From Orbaceae bacterium lpD04 (GTDB lineage: Bacteria; Pseudomonadota; Gammaproteobacteria; Enterobacterales; Orbaceae): a stretch of DNA of 64,000 nucleotides. Each line of letters opens with the position of its first letter. Within the stretch, counting starts at the first letter, position 1. The stretch is from contig CP133967.1 in the NCBI GenBank assembly GCA_036251935.1, positions 629,488 through 693,487 on the forward strand, in the 5' to 3' direction. The position numbers and the translations under genes are program-made. Positions 39,065-49,269 of this stretch are shown here, piece by piece. Under the pieces are notes generated by a model. The model did no database searches. It saw nothing but the letters and a program-made list of their open reading frames with translations, and had not been told where the DNA came from.

Positions 39065-40855
39065 TTAGTCTTTTTTTGATAAAACAAGTATTATCGTCGC
39101 TAATTCTTTTTTTTCTATGGCCGTTAGTTTAGTAACTCGGTCTTTAGCAATAAGCTCATCTTGTCTTTGGGCCAGTATATTATCATATAACTCTTTTAAA
39201 GTATGAGAAAAAATCGTGGCTATCTCATCATCGTGATATTTGTGTTGCCAAATTGCTAACGTGTTTAGTTGCTTGGCTATTGGCTTATCGGTATATTCTG
39301 CCAAAATTTGAGCGGTAACAATATTGGGTCTTTCATGGCAAATTTTCAATAATTCAATAAAAATATCAATACCAGCAAGTTTTACTTGTTGTAAACTTTC
39401 CATATCAGGAACGAGTTTTGATAATTCTGGGTATTGTATTAATAAACCAATCAAAATTCGCATCGTCGTTAGCTTCATTTTGATTACGGGCATTTTGTTC
39501 TCAGGTTCAGCGGATGATGCATTATTACTACTATCATAAGGCAGTAATAGTTTATCTATTTGGGTTATGTCTAGAAAACCAAGGTAATCGCCTAATTGTT
39601 GCTTTAAGTTAAGTGCAAAAGATTGTGCTTTTACCTGCACGATTAATGGTAAGGCAAGCGAGCTTAGTTTCGCTTTACCTTCTGAGGTTTTTAGATCAAC
39701 TTGAATTAATAGCTCATCAAACAAAAATTGTGATAGTGTTAAACCGTTATTTAATCGAGTTTCAAATTGCTCTTTACCTTCTTTTCTGACTAAACTATCG
39801 GGATCATCACCCTCGGGTAAAAAAGTAAATTTGATTTGTTTTCCATCGACGAGAGTCGGTAACAATACATTAAGTGCTCGCCAAGCAGCGCGGCGGCCAG
39901 CTGTATCACCATCAAAGCAAAAAATAACATTATCGGTTGCTCTAAAAAGTAATTTAATATGATCTTCCGTTGTTGCAGTTCCAAGTGCTGCAACGGCATA
40001 ATCGATGCCGAACTGAGCTAATGACACAACATCCATATACCCTTCAACTACGACTAATTTTTCAGGGTTACGATGTATCTGCAGTGTTTCATATAATCCG
40101 TAAAGTTGATAACTTTTATGGAAAACCGCTGTTTCAGGTGAGTTAATATATTTTGCTGAATCATTGGCTTTGATTGTTCTTCCACCAAAGGCAATTATGT
40201 TGCCTTGGCGGTCGCGGATAGGGAACATTATTCTGCCACGAAAACGATCATATTGATTACCGTTGTCATTGCTGACTAACATTCCTGCCTGATCATATAG
40301 GGCTTTTTCTTGCGAGGTTTTGGCTATATGATTAAACGTTATACGCCAATCATCAGGGGAATAACCAATCTTATAATGATTGATTGTTTTTTCATCTAAT
40401 CCTCGACGAGTTAGATATTCATTAGCTTGTGCTGCATCAGGTGTGGAAAGTTGTGTTTGGTAAAAGTGAGCCAGTTTGCCCATTATCGTGTATAGATCTC
40501 GCCTAATGTTTTGTCCAGATACTTGTGATTGGTTTCGCTTTGTATCAGGTGAGGTTTCAATATAAGGAACAGTTATACCATGAAGGTTGGCAAGTTCTTC
40601 AATTGCTTCAGGATAAGAAAGACGATCATAGTTCATTAAGAAATCTATAGCAGAACCACCAGCACCACATCCAAAGCAATAATACATCTGTTTTTTTTCG
40701 CTTACAGAGAAGGAGGGGGTTTTTTCATTATGAAATGGGCAGTTACCCCAATAATCTTTTCCTCGCTTTTTTATTTTAATCCGATGGCTGATAATATCAA
40801 CAACATTGATTCGAGCAATCAGATCAATAATAAAGTCTTGAGGAATTCGCTTCAT
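39065..40855 (-). CDS. dnaG: DNA primase
   Basis: Makes RNA primers at the replication fork. The 596-aa chain from ATG 40855 starts MKRIPQDFIIDLIARINVVDII, aligned with E. coli MAGRIPRVFINDLLARTDIVDLI. A zinc ribbon CPFHNEKTPSF...CFGCG follows, then the TOPRIM region VVEGYMDVVSLAQFG and FCFDGDTAGRRAA, and a C-terminal helicase-binding domain. A longer frame reaches 40903, but that stretch overlaps a hairpin and lacks family similarity; AGAG lies six bases before the chosen start. It is the middle gene of rpsU-dnaG-rpoD. Confidence 0.96.
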   Translation of the reverse strand: MKRIPQDFIIDLIARINVVDIISHRIKIKKRGKDYWGNCPFHNEKTPSFSVSEKKQMYYCFGCGAGGSAIDFLMNYDRLSYPEAIEELANLHGITVPYIETSPDTKRNQSQVSGQNIRRDLYTIMGKLAHFYQTQLSTPDAAQANEYLTRRGLDEKTINHYKIGYSPDDWRITFNHIAKTSQEKALYDQAGMLVSNDNGNQYDRFRGRIMFPIRDRQGNIIAFGGRTIKANDSAKYINSPETAVFHKSYQLYGLYETLQIHRNPEKLVVVEGYMDVVSLAQFGIDYAVAALGTATTEDHIKLLFRATDNVIFCFDGDTAGRRAAWRALNVLLPTLVDGKQIKFTFLPEGDDPDSLVRKEGKEQFETRLNNGLTLSQFLFDELLIQVDLKTSEGKAKLSSLALPLIVQVKAQSFALNLKQQLGDYLGFLDITQIDKLLLPYDSSNNASSAEPENKMPVIKMKLTTMRILIGLLIQYPELSKLVPDMESLQQVKLAGIDIFIELLKICHERPNIVTAQILAEYTDKPIAKQLNTLAIWQHKYHDDEIATIFSHTLKELYDNILAQRQDELIAKDRVTKLTAIEKKELATIILVLSKKD

Positions 40856-40890
40856 AAGTGACTCTATCCGATTTTTATACACTAAAGACA

Positions 40891-40917
40891 ACAAACCGTA
40901 CATATAGTACGGTTTGT
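40891..40917 (-). terminator. Hairpin between rpsU and dnaG
   Basis: Perfect 11-bp arms ACAAACCGTAC / GTACGGTTTGT with loop ATATA, and only a short T stretch behind on the minus strand. It is in the place of the partial terminator that in E. coli lets S21 be made in large excess over primase. Confidence 0.8.
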
Positions 40918-40946
40918 ATGTATTTGGACTAATTTATTATTAACAA

Positions 40947-41174
<228 letters not shown>

Positions 41175-41186
41175 TCAAAATTATTG

Positions 41187-41205
41187 GACTTTACTAGCCA
41201 AAGTC
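41187..41205 (-). promoter_or_regulatory. Leader hairpin before rpsU
   Basis: GACTTT / AAAGTC with a 7-nt loop, located 25 nt ahead of the start codon and just upstream of the RBS. It could be an element of translational control of S21; no known regulator was recognised. Confidence 0.35.
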
Positions 41206-41243
41206 AAATTATTAAAATGGCCAGTGTTAAAAATTAGTGCTGA

Positions 41244-41273
41244 ATTGTACTGCTAATAAGTGGGGGTTGTAAA
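41244..41273 (-). promoter_or_regulatory. Promoter of rpsU-dnaG-rpoD
   Basis: Minus strand -35 TTTACA (41268-41273), 18-nt spacer including a CCCCC tract, and -10 TACAAT (41244-41249). Both hexamers match at 5 of 6 positions. Confidence 0.6.
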
Positions 41274-41435
41274 GTACTTTATCATATTTATTGTGTTATT
41301 CGCTGTTCAAAACCTATTTCATTTATTAAGTACTATTTATTGTCGAATTACAATGATTTCATTGGCCGCTAAACATTAATAACCAATCATTTTTTACGCA
41401 ATTTTATTAATTAAAATTTTTATCTAAATAATTAT

Positions 41436-41464
41436 TTGATTATCAGCAGTTACCGTCCGATAAT
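41436..41464 (+). promoter_or_regulatory. Promoter of hemB
   Basis: -35 TTGATT (41436-41441), 17-nt spacer, -10 GATAAT (41459-41464). The predicted start is about 40 nt before the hemB ATG. It is divergent from the rpsU promoter. Confidence 0.5.
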
Positions 41465-41476
41465 ACGAGCTATTAA

Positions 41477-42520
<1,044 letters not shown>

Positions 42521-42529
42521 GCAATTTTG

Positions 42530-42559
42530 GATGCATTTTGTTGCTTAATGAAATGCATC
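42530..42559 (+). terminator. Terminator-like hairpin after hemB
   Basis: Perfect 9-bp arms GATGCATTT (42530-42538) and AAATGCATC (42551-42559), followed by a T-containing tail (TATTCATTTT). Confidence 0.5.
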
Positions 42560-42685
42560 TATTCATTTTATATTAATTAAATTATTATATTTTATTCAAA
42601 TCGATAGAGAAAAAAATTATAACCGATAACCTTAAATTTATTGTTTACTAAGAGATCATTTTTATTAACATTAGGGGTTAGGTAT

Positions 42686-43702
42686 ATGTATAAGTTACTA
42701 GTAACGGCTATATTGATTATTTTTACTTCTTGTTTTGCATGGGGAGATACCATTAAACTAAAAAATGGTGATAACCTCTCGGGTAAAATTAAACTAGTTG
42801 ATAGCAATAAAGTATTAATAGAGACTGAATATGCTGGAATTATCACCATAAATAGTGACAAAGTAGCCACATTTTCTATTAATGAACCAGTTAAAATCAA
42901 AAATGGTTTATTTTCAGCTTCACAGTACGCCGATACAATTGTGTCCGCTGGTGAGAGCGAGATTAAATTAGTCAAAGGCAATGATAGTAAAATAATACCG
43001 ATTAATAATGATCTAACAATAATTAAAAACACCTCATCTTCACTAACTCCAAATGATCTCATCATTAATGGCGATTTAAATGCTGGCGCTTATTATAATA
43101 AAGGTTCTTCTAAATCAGAACAATATAACTTAAATGGCAATATAACAGCAAAACATGACTTATGGCGCCATGGTTTAAGAGCTGCTTTGTTTAGATCAAA
43201 AGATGATGAGCAAACGAGTAATTATTATTACACCGCACAATACGAAGTTGATCGATTTTTTACCCCCTCATTTTTTTGGCAGGGCAATGTTCAATATAAG
43301 CATGATTGGATAGAAGATATCAAAACAAAAACAAGTTTTGGTATGGGCCCAGGTTGGCAAGTATGGGAAGATGAATTATCTGCTTTGTCACTAACTGGGT
43401 TAGTTAGTTACCAACGAATTGATTATCGCGATGGTAATGATTCAACTCATCCTTTAGGATCGGTTAAATGGAATTATTATCAATTTTTTGCAGGAAAATC
43501 ACTTAAATTTTTTACCGTTGGTGAAATAGGCCGAAGCTTTAATAATGACGTTGATCTCGATTTATCTGCTACAGCAGGCCTTGCATATTGGTTAACAGAT
43601 TGGTTATCAGTTAACACCAGTTTAACTAGGTCAAAAAGTACTACTCACGATGGTGATTCAAGTAATACTAACTATAATATTGGTGTCGGGGTTAATTGGT
43701 AA
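42686..43702 (+). CDS. DUF481 (YdiY-like) outer-membrane protein
   Basis: Predicted outer-membrane beta-barrel of 338 aa. From ATG 42686 it has a Sec signal peptide (MYKLLVTAILIIFTSCFAWGD) with AGGGG eight bases upstream; a longer frame upstream has no RBS. Residues about 20-100 (TIKLKNGDNLSGKIKLVDS) form a small soluble beta domain. The rest alternates aromatic and polar strands (YNLNGNITAKHDLWRHGLRA, SVNTSLTRSKS) and ends in Trp, typical for DUF481. The family's function is unknown; E. coli YdiY is acid-induced. Monocistronic. Confidence 0.85.
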   Translation: MYKLLVTAILIIFTSCFAWGDTIKLKNGDNLSGKIKLVDSNKVLIETEYAGIITINSDKVATFSINEPVKIKNGLFSASQYADTIVSAGESEIKLVKGNDSKIIPINNDLTIIKNTSSSLTPNDLIINGDLNAGAYYNKGSSKSEQYNLNGNITAKHDLWRHGLRAALFRSKDDEQTSNYYYTAQYEVDRFFTPSFFWQGNVQYKHDWIEDIKTKTSFGMGPGWQVWEDELSALSLTGLVSYQRIDYRDGNDSTHPLGSVKWNYYQFFAGKSLKFFTVGEIGRSFNNDVDLDLSATAGLAYWLTDWLSVNTSLTRSKSTTHDGDSSNTNYNIGVGVNW

Positions 43703-43820
43703 ACTATTTTGAGATAAGATTAGCATAGTAGTCGCTAATTTTATCTCTACCTTAATTTTCTAAACTCATCAAAAAAGCTTTCTCCTATTAATTTCAAGTA
43801 CAGGCTAATAAAGTAGAAAA

Positions 43821-43836
43821 ACACAATATATAGTGT
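43821..43836 (+). promoter_or_regulatory. NrdR box in the nrdD promoter
   Basis: ACACAATATATAGTGT is a perfect match to the NrdR consensus ACACWATATATWGTGT. It adjoins the -10 hexamer TATAAT (43836-43841), the position expected for repression. A second, weak copy may lie near 43850-43865 (9 of 16 matches), about 29 nt away. Confidence 0.85.
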
Positions 43837-43889
43837 ATAATTCTCAAAAAATATCTATATATGGGTTTAACCGCTTAAAGGAATATAAC

Positions 43890-46025
43890 ATGCCAGTAGT
43901 TGTAAAACGTGATGGATGCCAAACCGCTTTTAATGAAAATCGTATTCGAGATGCTATTTTAAAAGCAGCGATTGCGGCTAATGTAAATGACTCCGATTAT
44001 TGCGCTGGAGTTGCTAAATTGGTTGCAAATCAGATGGCAGATCGAGAAAGTGTCGATATTCATGAAATTCAAAATTCTGTTGAAAATCAACTAATGGCTG
44101 GCCCATATAAAAAATTAGCAAGAACCTATATCGAGTATCGCCATGATAGAGATCGTGTGCGTGAAGAGCGCAGCCGTTTAAATCAAGACATTAAAGGCTT
44201 AATTGAGCAGAGTAACGTTGCGATTTTAAATGAAAATGCCAATAAAGATAGTAAAGTCATTCCAACTCAGCGTGACTTGTTAGCGGGTATTGTTGCTCGT
44301 CATTATGCTAAACAATACCTTTTACCTAAAGATGTATCAAGGGCTCATGATAGCGGTGAATTACATTACCATGATCTTGATTACTCACCATTTTTCCCTA
44401 TGTTTAACTGTATGTTAATCGATCTAGATGGCATGTTAACAAAAGGTTTTAAAATGGGTAATGCCGAAATTGAACCACCTAAATCTATTGCAACGGCAAC
44501 AGCCGTAACGGCGCAGATTATTGCTCAAGTTGCTAGCCATATTTATGGTGGTACAACGATAAATCGTATCGATGAAATATTAGCTAAGTTTGTTACGATT
44601 AGTTTTGAAAAACATAAAAAAGTTGCTGAAGATTGGAAGATCCCTGACGCAAAGGCGTATGCGGAAAATCGCACGGCTAAAGAGTGTTATGATGCATTTC
44701 AATCTTTAGAATATGAAGTAAATACACTCCATACCGCTAATGGACAAACACCATTTGTTACCTTTGGCTTCGGTTTAGGTACAAGCTGGGAATCAAGGTT
44801 AATCCAAGAGTCTATTTTAAAAGTAAGAATTCGTGGTTTAGGCAAAAACCACAAAACAGCTGTATTTCCTAAACTTGTGTTTGCAATTAAAGATGGCATC
44901 AACCATAAATCAGCTGATGCTAACTATGATATTAAGCAATTGGCTTTAGAGTGTGCATCAAAACGTATGTATCCTGATATCTTAAATTACGAAAAAGTGG
45001 TGGAGGTTACAGGATCATTCAAAACACCAATGGGTTGTCGTAGCTTTTTAGGTGTGTATGAAGAAGATGGCAAACAAATTCATGATGGACGCAATAACCT
45101 TGGCGTAATTAGTCTTAATCTTCCTCGTATTGCGATTGAAGCAAAAGGCGATGAAGCTAAATTTTGGCAACTATTAGATAGCCGCTTAGTATTATGCAAA
45201 AAAGCACTAATGACTCGTATTGCAAGGCTTGAAGATGTTAAAGCAAGAGTTGCGCCTATTCTTTATATGGAAGGGGCTTGTGGCGTTAGATTAAAAGAAG
45301 ATGACTCTGTTGCAGAAATTTTCAAAAATGGTCGTGCTTCGATATCATTGGGCTATATTGGCATTCACGAAACGTTAAATGCATTATTTAGTAATAAAGA
45401 GCACCCATTTGATAACGAAACATTACGCCAAAAGGGCGTGCAAATCGTAGCGCGGTTACGTCAAGCTGTAGAACAATGGAAAAAAGAAACAGGATATGGT
45501 TTTAGTTTATACAGTACGCCAAGTGAAAATCTATGTGACAGATTTTGTCGTTTAGATACGGCTGAATTTGGTGTTATCGCAGGCGTTACAGATAAAGGCT
45601 ATTATACTAATAGTTTCCATTTAGATGTTGAAAAGAAAGTTAATCCATATGAAAAAATTGAATTTGAAAAACCTTATCCTGAATTAGCCAGTGGTGGTTT
45701 TATCTGTTATGGCGAATATCCCAATATGCTCAATAATGTAAAAGCGTTAGAAGATGTATGGGATTATAGCTATAGCCGAGTGCCTTATTATGGTACTAAT
45801 ACCCCGATCGACGAGTGCTACGAGTGCGGCTTTGCTGGCGAGTTTTCATGTACTAGTAAAGGTTTTGTCTGCCCAAGCTGTGGTAATCATGACTCCGCCA
45901 AGGTATCAGTGACACGGCGCGTTTGTGGTTACCTTGGCAGCCCTGATGCAAGGCCATTTAATGCAGGTAAGCAAGAAGAGGTTAAACGCCGAGTTAAGCA
46001 CCTAAATAATGGGCAAATCGGCTAA
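43890..46025 (+). CDS. nrdD: Anaerobic ribonucleoside-triphosphate reductase (class III)
   Basis: Oxygen-sensitive glycyl-radical enzyme making dNTPs during anaerobic growth. ATG 43890 (MPVVVKRDGCQTAFNENRI) gives 711 aa, against 712 in E. coli, and AGGA lies seven bases before it; an in-frame extension to 43833 overlaps the NrdR box. The N-terminal ATP-cone is followed by the barrel. The Zn ribbon is CYECGFAGEFSC...CPSCG and the radical Gly 680 is in RVCGYLGSPDARPFNAG. It is followed 98 nt later by its activase gene nrdG. NrdR control is indicated by the perfect upstream box. Confidence 0.98.
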   Translation: MPVVVKRDGCQTAFNENRIRDAILKAAIAANVNDSDYCAGVAKLVANQMADRESVDIHEIQNSVENQLMAGPYKKLARTYIEYRHDRDRVREERSRLNQDIKGLIEQSNVAILNENANKDSKVIPTQRDLLAGIVARHYAKQYLLPKDVSRAHDSGELHYHDLDYSPFFPMFNCMLIDLDGMLTKGFKMGNAEIEPPKSIATATAVTAQIIAQVASHIYGGTTINRIDEILAKFVTISFEKHKKVAEDWKIPDAKAYAENRTAKECYDAFQSLEYEVNTLHTANGQTPFVTFGFGLGTSWESRLIQESILKVRIRGLGKNHKTAVFPKLVFAIKDGINHKSADANYDIKQLALECASKRMYPDILNYEKVVEVTGSFKTPMGCRSFLGVYEEDGKQIHDGRNNLGVISLNLPRIAIEAKGDEAKFWQLLDSRLVLCKKALMTRIARLEDVKARVAPILYMEGACGVRLKEDDSVAEIFKNGRASISLGYIGIHETLNALFSNKEHPFDNETLRQKGVQIVARLRQAVEQWKKETGYGFSLYSTPSENLCDRFCRLDTAEFGVIAGVTDKGYYTNSFHLDVEKKVNPYEKIEFEKPYPELASGGFICYGEYPNMLNNVKALEDVWDYSYSRVPYYGTNTPIDECYECGFAGEFSCTSKGFVCPSCGNHDSAKVSVTRRVCGYLGSPDARPFNAGKQEEVKRRVKHLNNGQIG

Positions 46026-46037
46026 TTTAACCTTATA

Positions 46038-46067
46038 TAGCACTTTTACCATAACATAAAGGTGCTA
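46038..46067 (+). other. Hairpin between nrdD and nrdG
   Basis: TAGCACTTTT (46038-46047) pairs with AAAGGTGCTA (46058-46067) over 10 bp including one wobble, with a 10-nt loop. It may tune nrdG expression or protect the nrdD 3' end. Confidence 0.4.
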
Positions 46068-46123
46068 CTTAGCTCATTCGTTCATTATCTGTCTAACGAA
46101 AAACAATATATTGCAGAATTATT

Positions 46124-46594
46124 ATGAATTATCATCGCTATTATCCAGTTGATGTTGTTAATGGTCCTGGCACAAGGTGTTCTTTATTTGTTGCAGGCTG
46201 CATACACCAATGTCGGGGTTGTTACAATAAAAGCACTTGGTCACTTGATTCAGGTTTTACATATACCCAAGAGCTTGAAGACCATATTATTCGTGATTTG
46301 CAAGATACCGAAATTAAAAGGCAGGGGCTCTCATTATCCGGCGGTGATCCTTTGCACCCACAAAATGTACCAACTATACTTAGGTTGGTACAAAGAGTGA
46401 AGGCGCAATGTGATAATAAAGATATTTGGCTTTGGACTGGCTACTTACTTAATGAACTAACTATAGAGCAACAAGTTATTTTGCCTTATATCGATGTGCT
46501 TATCGATGGTAAGTTTGTACAAGAACTTGCTGATCCCAAACTACTTTGGCGTGGCAGTAGTAACCAAATTGTGCATGAATTACACAAAAAATAG
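46124..46594 (+). CDS. nrdG: Anaerobic ribonucleotide reductase activating protein
   Basis: Radical-SAM activase that forms the glycyl radical on NrdD. The 156-aa protein (E. coli 154 aa) carries the cluster motif CxxxCxxC in VAGCIHQCRGCYNKSTW and the SAM-binding GGD motif (SLSGGDPLHPQN). The start MNYHRYYPVDVVNGPGTRCSLF matches the E. coli protein. It follows nrdD by 98 nt and is convergent with can. Confidence 0.97.
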   Translation: MNYHRYYPVDVVNGPGTRCSLFVAGCIHQCRGCYNKSTWSLDSGFTYTQELEDHIIRDLQDTEIKRQGLSLSGGDPLHPQNVPTILRLVQRVKAQCDNKDIWLWTGYLLNELTIEQQVILPYIDVLIDGKFVQELADPKLLWRGSSNQIVHELHKK

Positions 46595-46601
46595 CGAGTT
46601 A

Positions 46602-47273
46602 TCATTTATTTTGGTCATATAGGTCATGCTGATTAAGTAAATTTGAAATGGCTTCTCGATAGTGAATTTCTAAATTTTCACGACTTGATGAGCTAATTTT
46701 TAAATCAGTGATACGGCCATTGCTGATCCCATAGACCCAGCCATGAATATTCACTTTTTGCCCGCGTTGCCAAGCCGATTGAATGATGGTTGAGTGGCCG
46801 AGATTATAAACTTGTTCAATGACGTTAAGTTCACATAGAATATCCATTCTTTTTTCTGCAGGAAACTCGCCAAGTAATGAACTATAGCGAAACCAAATAT
46901 CACGAATATGCAGCAGCCAATTATTGATTAATCCTAAATCTGGATTTTCAACAGCAGCTCTGATCCCCCCACAGTCAAGATGACCACAAATAATAATATC
47001 TTCTACGCCTAATACATCAATAGCATATTGAACGACGGATAAACAGTTTAAATCGGTATGAATAACTAAATTCGCAACATTACGATGAACAAATAGCTCA
47101 CCAGGCTCTAACTCAGTCAGTTTTTCAGCCGGAACGCGGCTATCTGAACAACCAATCCATAAAAATTTAGGTCGTTGCGTAATAGAAAGATGTTTGAAAA
47201 AATCAGGATCTTCGAGGGCAACTTTTTGAGACCACGCATGGTTACGTACGATAAGGTCAGAAATTGTTTTCAT
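46602..47273 (-). CDS. can: Beta-class carbonic anhydrase
   Basis: Zinc enzyme interconverting CO2 and bicarbonate. The 223-aa sequence has Cys 42 and Asp 44 (CSDSRVPAE), His 98 and Cys 101 (CGHLDCGG), the same numbers as in E. coli Can (220 aa). Cytoplasmic. It is convergent with nrdG with only 7 nt between the stops, so read-through or shared termination is likely. It is preceded by a 192-nt gap after ycaO. Confidence 0.97.
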   Translation of the reverse strand: MKTISDLIVRNHAWSQKVALEDPDFFKHLSITQRPKFLWIGCSDSRVPAEKLTELEPGELFVHRNVANLVIHTDLNCLSVVQYAIDVLGVEDIIICGHLDCGGIRAAVENPDLGLINNWLLHIRDIWFRYSSLLGEFPAEKRMDILCELNVIEQVYNLGHSTIIQSAWQRGQKVNIHGWVYGISNGRITDLKISSSSRENLEIHYREAISNLLNQHDLYDQNK

Positions 47274-47426
47274 GAAAGTACTCTTTCGTTGATTGAGGAA
47301 TTAGTTTACTGGCTGTAAGCAAAAATATCAATGTTGATTTCTTGCTAATCGATAAGAGATAATTTATGGATATTTCGTTAAAATATTGTTGTAAGCACTT
47401 AATATAGAGAAAAATCTGTGTGCAAG

Positions 47427-47459
47427 TTTTATATGTCAGGCAAAGCCTGACATATAAAA
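47427..47459. terminator. Perfect 15-bp palindromic hairpin after ycaO
   Basis: Arms TTTTATATGTCAGGC (47427-47441) and GCCTGACATATAAAA (47445-47459) with loop AAA, starting six bases past the ycaO stop. It is symmetrical, so it could terminate in either direction; the outer A/T pairs give only a short U stretch. Confidence 0.7.
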
Positions 47460-47465
47460 TGGATA

Positions 47466-49217
47466 TTATTTCATTGCTTGATGTAGTTTATGATAAACCG
47501 CTAGTAGTTGCTGATGTGAAGTAAATTGAGTCAAGTTTTCATCGACGTTAAACAATCCTAAAAAATGCTTTTTACCTGTTGCGTATTGCCACATCTCGTT
47601 GACATGATCTTCACCATACATTTTATTAAAGGCAGGCTGATAATTCGTAAATTGTTTTGCATCACGCATAAGCATAAAATCAACTAAAGTAAGTAAACAG
47701 CGATAAGCGTGATTACGTTGTGGTGTGAAAATCGAACTATTCATTTCAATTGTCCAATCTAGCCATAATTTAGCTTGTTCTAAATCTTTACCGGCTAATG
47801 CTAGCATCGCTTTAAGCTCGCCAATACGTAATGTATACCATGCATTATCTTTGCCCGTTGCAAGGCCTAATAATTCACGTACTCTTGCAAAATCATCTAA
47901 ACCATCATCATCGAGCTGTTCGATAATTTCAAGATAGTTTTTAGCACTTAATTTACTTTCTGGTAAAGATAAAATTTTATCACGCCAGTGGATTGCCATA
48001 TTGTTATTAGCAATAAGGAGATCTTCTGGTGGATAAATTTCAGACATACCAACGGCTAAAATTCGGCATGCATAAACATCTAAGTGCTGATAATCCATAA
48101 TTAACACTTCGATATCTTGCTGATGAATGATTTCCATTAGATTATTAAATTCTTGTTCTGTTGATTCGCCAGTAAAAGACCAATCAACAAACGGATAGTC
48201 AGCAGTTTGATTAAATAGATCCCAGGAAATTAAGCCGCTTGAATCGATAAAATGGGTTTCAAGGTTGCTCAAATCAGCTACATCATCATTATCAAATGAT
48301 GGTGGTGAAAATACATCAAGATCTTTTAAGCTACGACCTTGTAATAATTCCGTTACCGTGCGCTCAAGCGCAACACCGAAATTAGGATGCGCGCCAAATG
48401 AAGCATAGCACGTACCATTAGTTGGATTAAATAATATCACACAGATAACGGGGTACTTCCCGCCTAATGATGCGTCAAAACAGAAAATAGGAAAACCTTG
48501 TTGTTCTAATGTTTGAATCGATTCAATGGTATTTGGATAACGCTGTAATACCGAGTCAGGTATTGCTGGTAAACTGATTGCTTCGGTAATAATACGGTTT
48601 TTTACATAACGTTCAAATACTTCTGATAAACCTTGTACTCTTGCTTCATTTTGACTATTACCAGCAGACATACCATTTGAAGCATAAAGATTTGCAATGA
48701 GGTTAACAGGTACATAAACTGTTTTTTGATCAGATTGTTGTACAAATGGTAGCGCACAGATACCGCGATCTTGATTACTTGATTGCAAGTCAACTAAGTC
48801 ACTTCCAGAAAGTTCATCGTTTGGATCATAAAACGCGAGTAATTTTTTAGTCAATATTCCTTTGGGTAACGAATTATTGGCGGGAATTGGGAACCATTTT
48901 TCGTTTGGATAATGAACAAAATCAGTATTATTAGCAATTTGTTTACCAAGATAAAAATCAGAAAAAAAGTAATTAGTTGATAAACGTTCAAAGTATTCGC
49001 CAAGTGCTGATGCGAACGATGCTTTTTCACTTGCGCCTTTACCATTCGTAAAACAAGCTGGGCAAGCTTTGTTTTGGATATGTACTGACCAGACATTTGG
49101 TACAGGATTAAGCCAAGATGCTTCTTTGGCTTCTAATTCATAATGCTTTAAAAGTGAATGAAAATGATTGATCGAATCTTCAAGCGCTGCATCTTTGCCA
49201 GTAATATAGGTTTTCAT
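47466..49217 (-). CDS. ycaO: YcaO, ribosomal protein S12 methylthiotransferase accessory factor
   Basis: A YcaO-domain protein of 583 aa, closely collinear with E. coli YcaO (586 aa): GKDAALEDSI, EASWLNPVPNVWSVHI, LGEYFERLSTNYFF and NGMSAGNSQNEARVQGLSEVFERYVKNRI. E. coli YcaO is reported to help RimO thiolate S12. Unlike azoline-forming YcaO enzymes it has no precursor peptide or partner gene nearby, and its long C-terminal TPR-like region (LKAMLALAGKDLEQAKLW) is that of the housekeeping type. The start at 49217 is preferred (GAGA eight bases upstream); an ATG four codons earlier lacks an RBS. Confidence 0.95.
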   Translation of the reverse strand: MKTYITGKDAALEDSINHFHSLLKHYELEAKEASWLNPVPNVWSVHIQNKACPACFTNGKGASEKASFASALGEYFERLSTNYFFSDFYLGKQIANNTDFVHYPNEKWFPIPANNSLPKGILTKKLLAFYDPNDELSGSDLVDLQSSNQDRGICALPFVQQSDQKTVYVPVNLIANLYASNGMSAGNSQNEARVQGLSEVFERYVKNRIITEAISLPAIPDSVLQRYPNTIESIQTLEQQGFPIFCFDASLGGKYPVICVILFNPTNGTCYASFGAHPNFGVALERTVTELLQGRSLKDLDVFSPPSFDNDDVADLSNLETHFIDSSGLISWDLFNQTADYPFVDWSFTGESTEQEFNNLMEIIHQQDIEVLIMDYQHLDVYACRILAVGMSEIYPPEDLLIANNNMAIHWRDKILSLPESKLSAKNYLEIIEQLDDDGLDDFARVRELLGLATGKDNAWYTLRIGELKAMLALAGKDLEQAKLWLDWTIEMNSSIFTPQRNHAYRCLLTLVDFMLMRDAKQFTNYQPAFNKMYGEDHVNEMWQYATGKKHFLGLFNVDENLTQFTSHQQLLAVYHKLHQAMK

Positions 49218-49269
49218 GTTATATCTCATTATATTTTTGATTATAAAGTATTATCAGCTTAAAGAATGA

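Noticed and set aside
43755-43770. FNR half-site (ATCAA) upstream of nrdD
   Set aside because: Only one half-site matches and it is about 80 nt from the likely start, outside the usual FNR positions.
47466-49217. YcaO as part of a RiPP (azoline peptide) cluster
   Set aside because: Neighbours are can and tsaD; the protein is the full-length housekeeping YcaO with no precursor peptide, dehydrogenase or transporter nearby.
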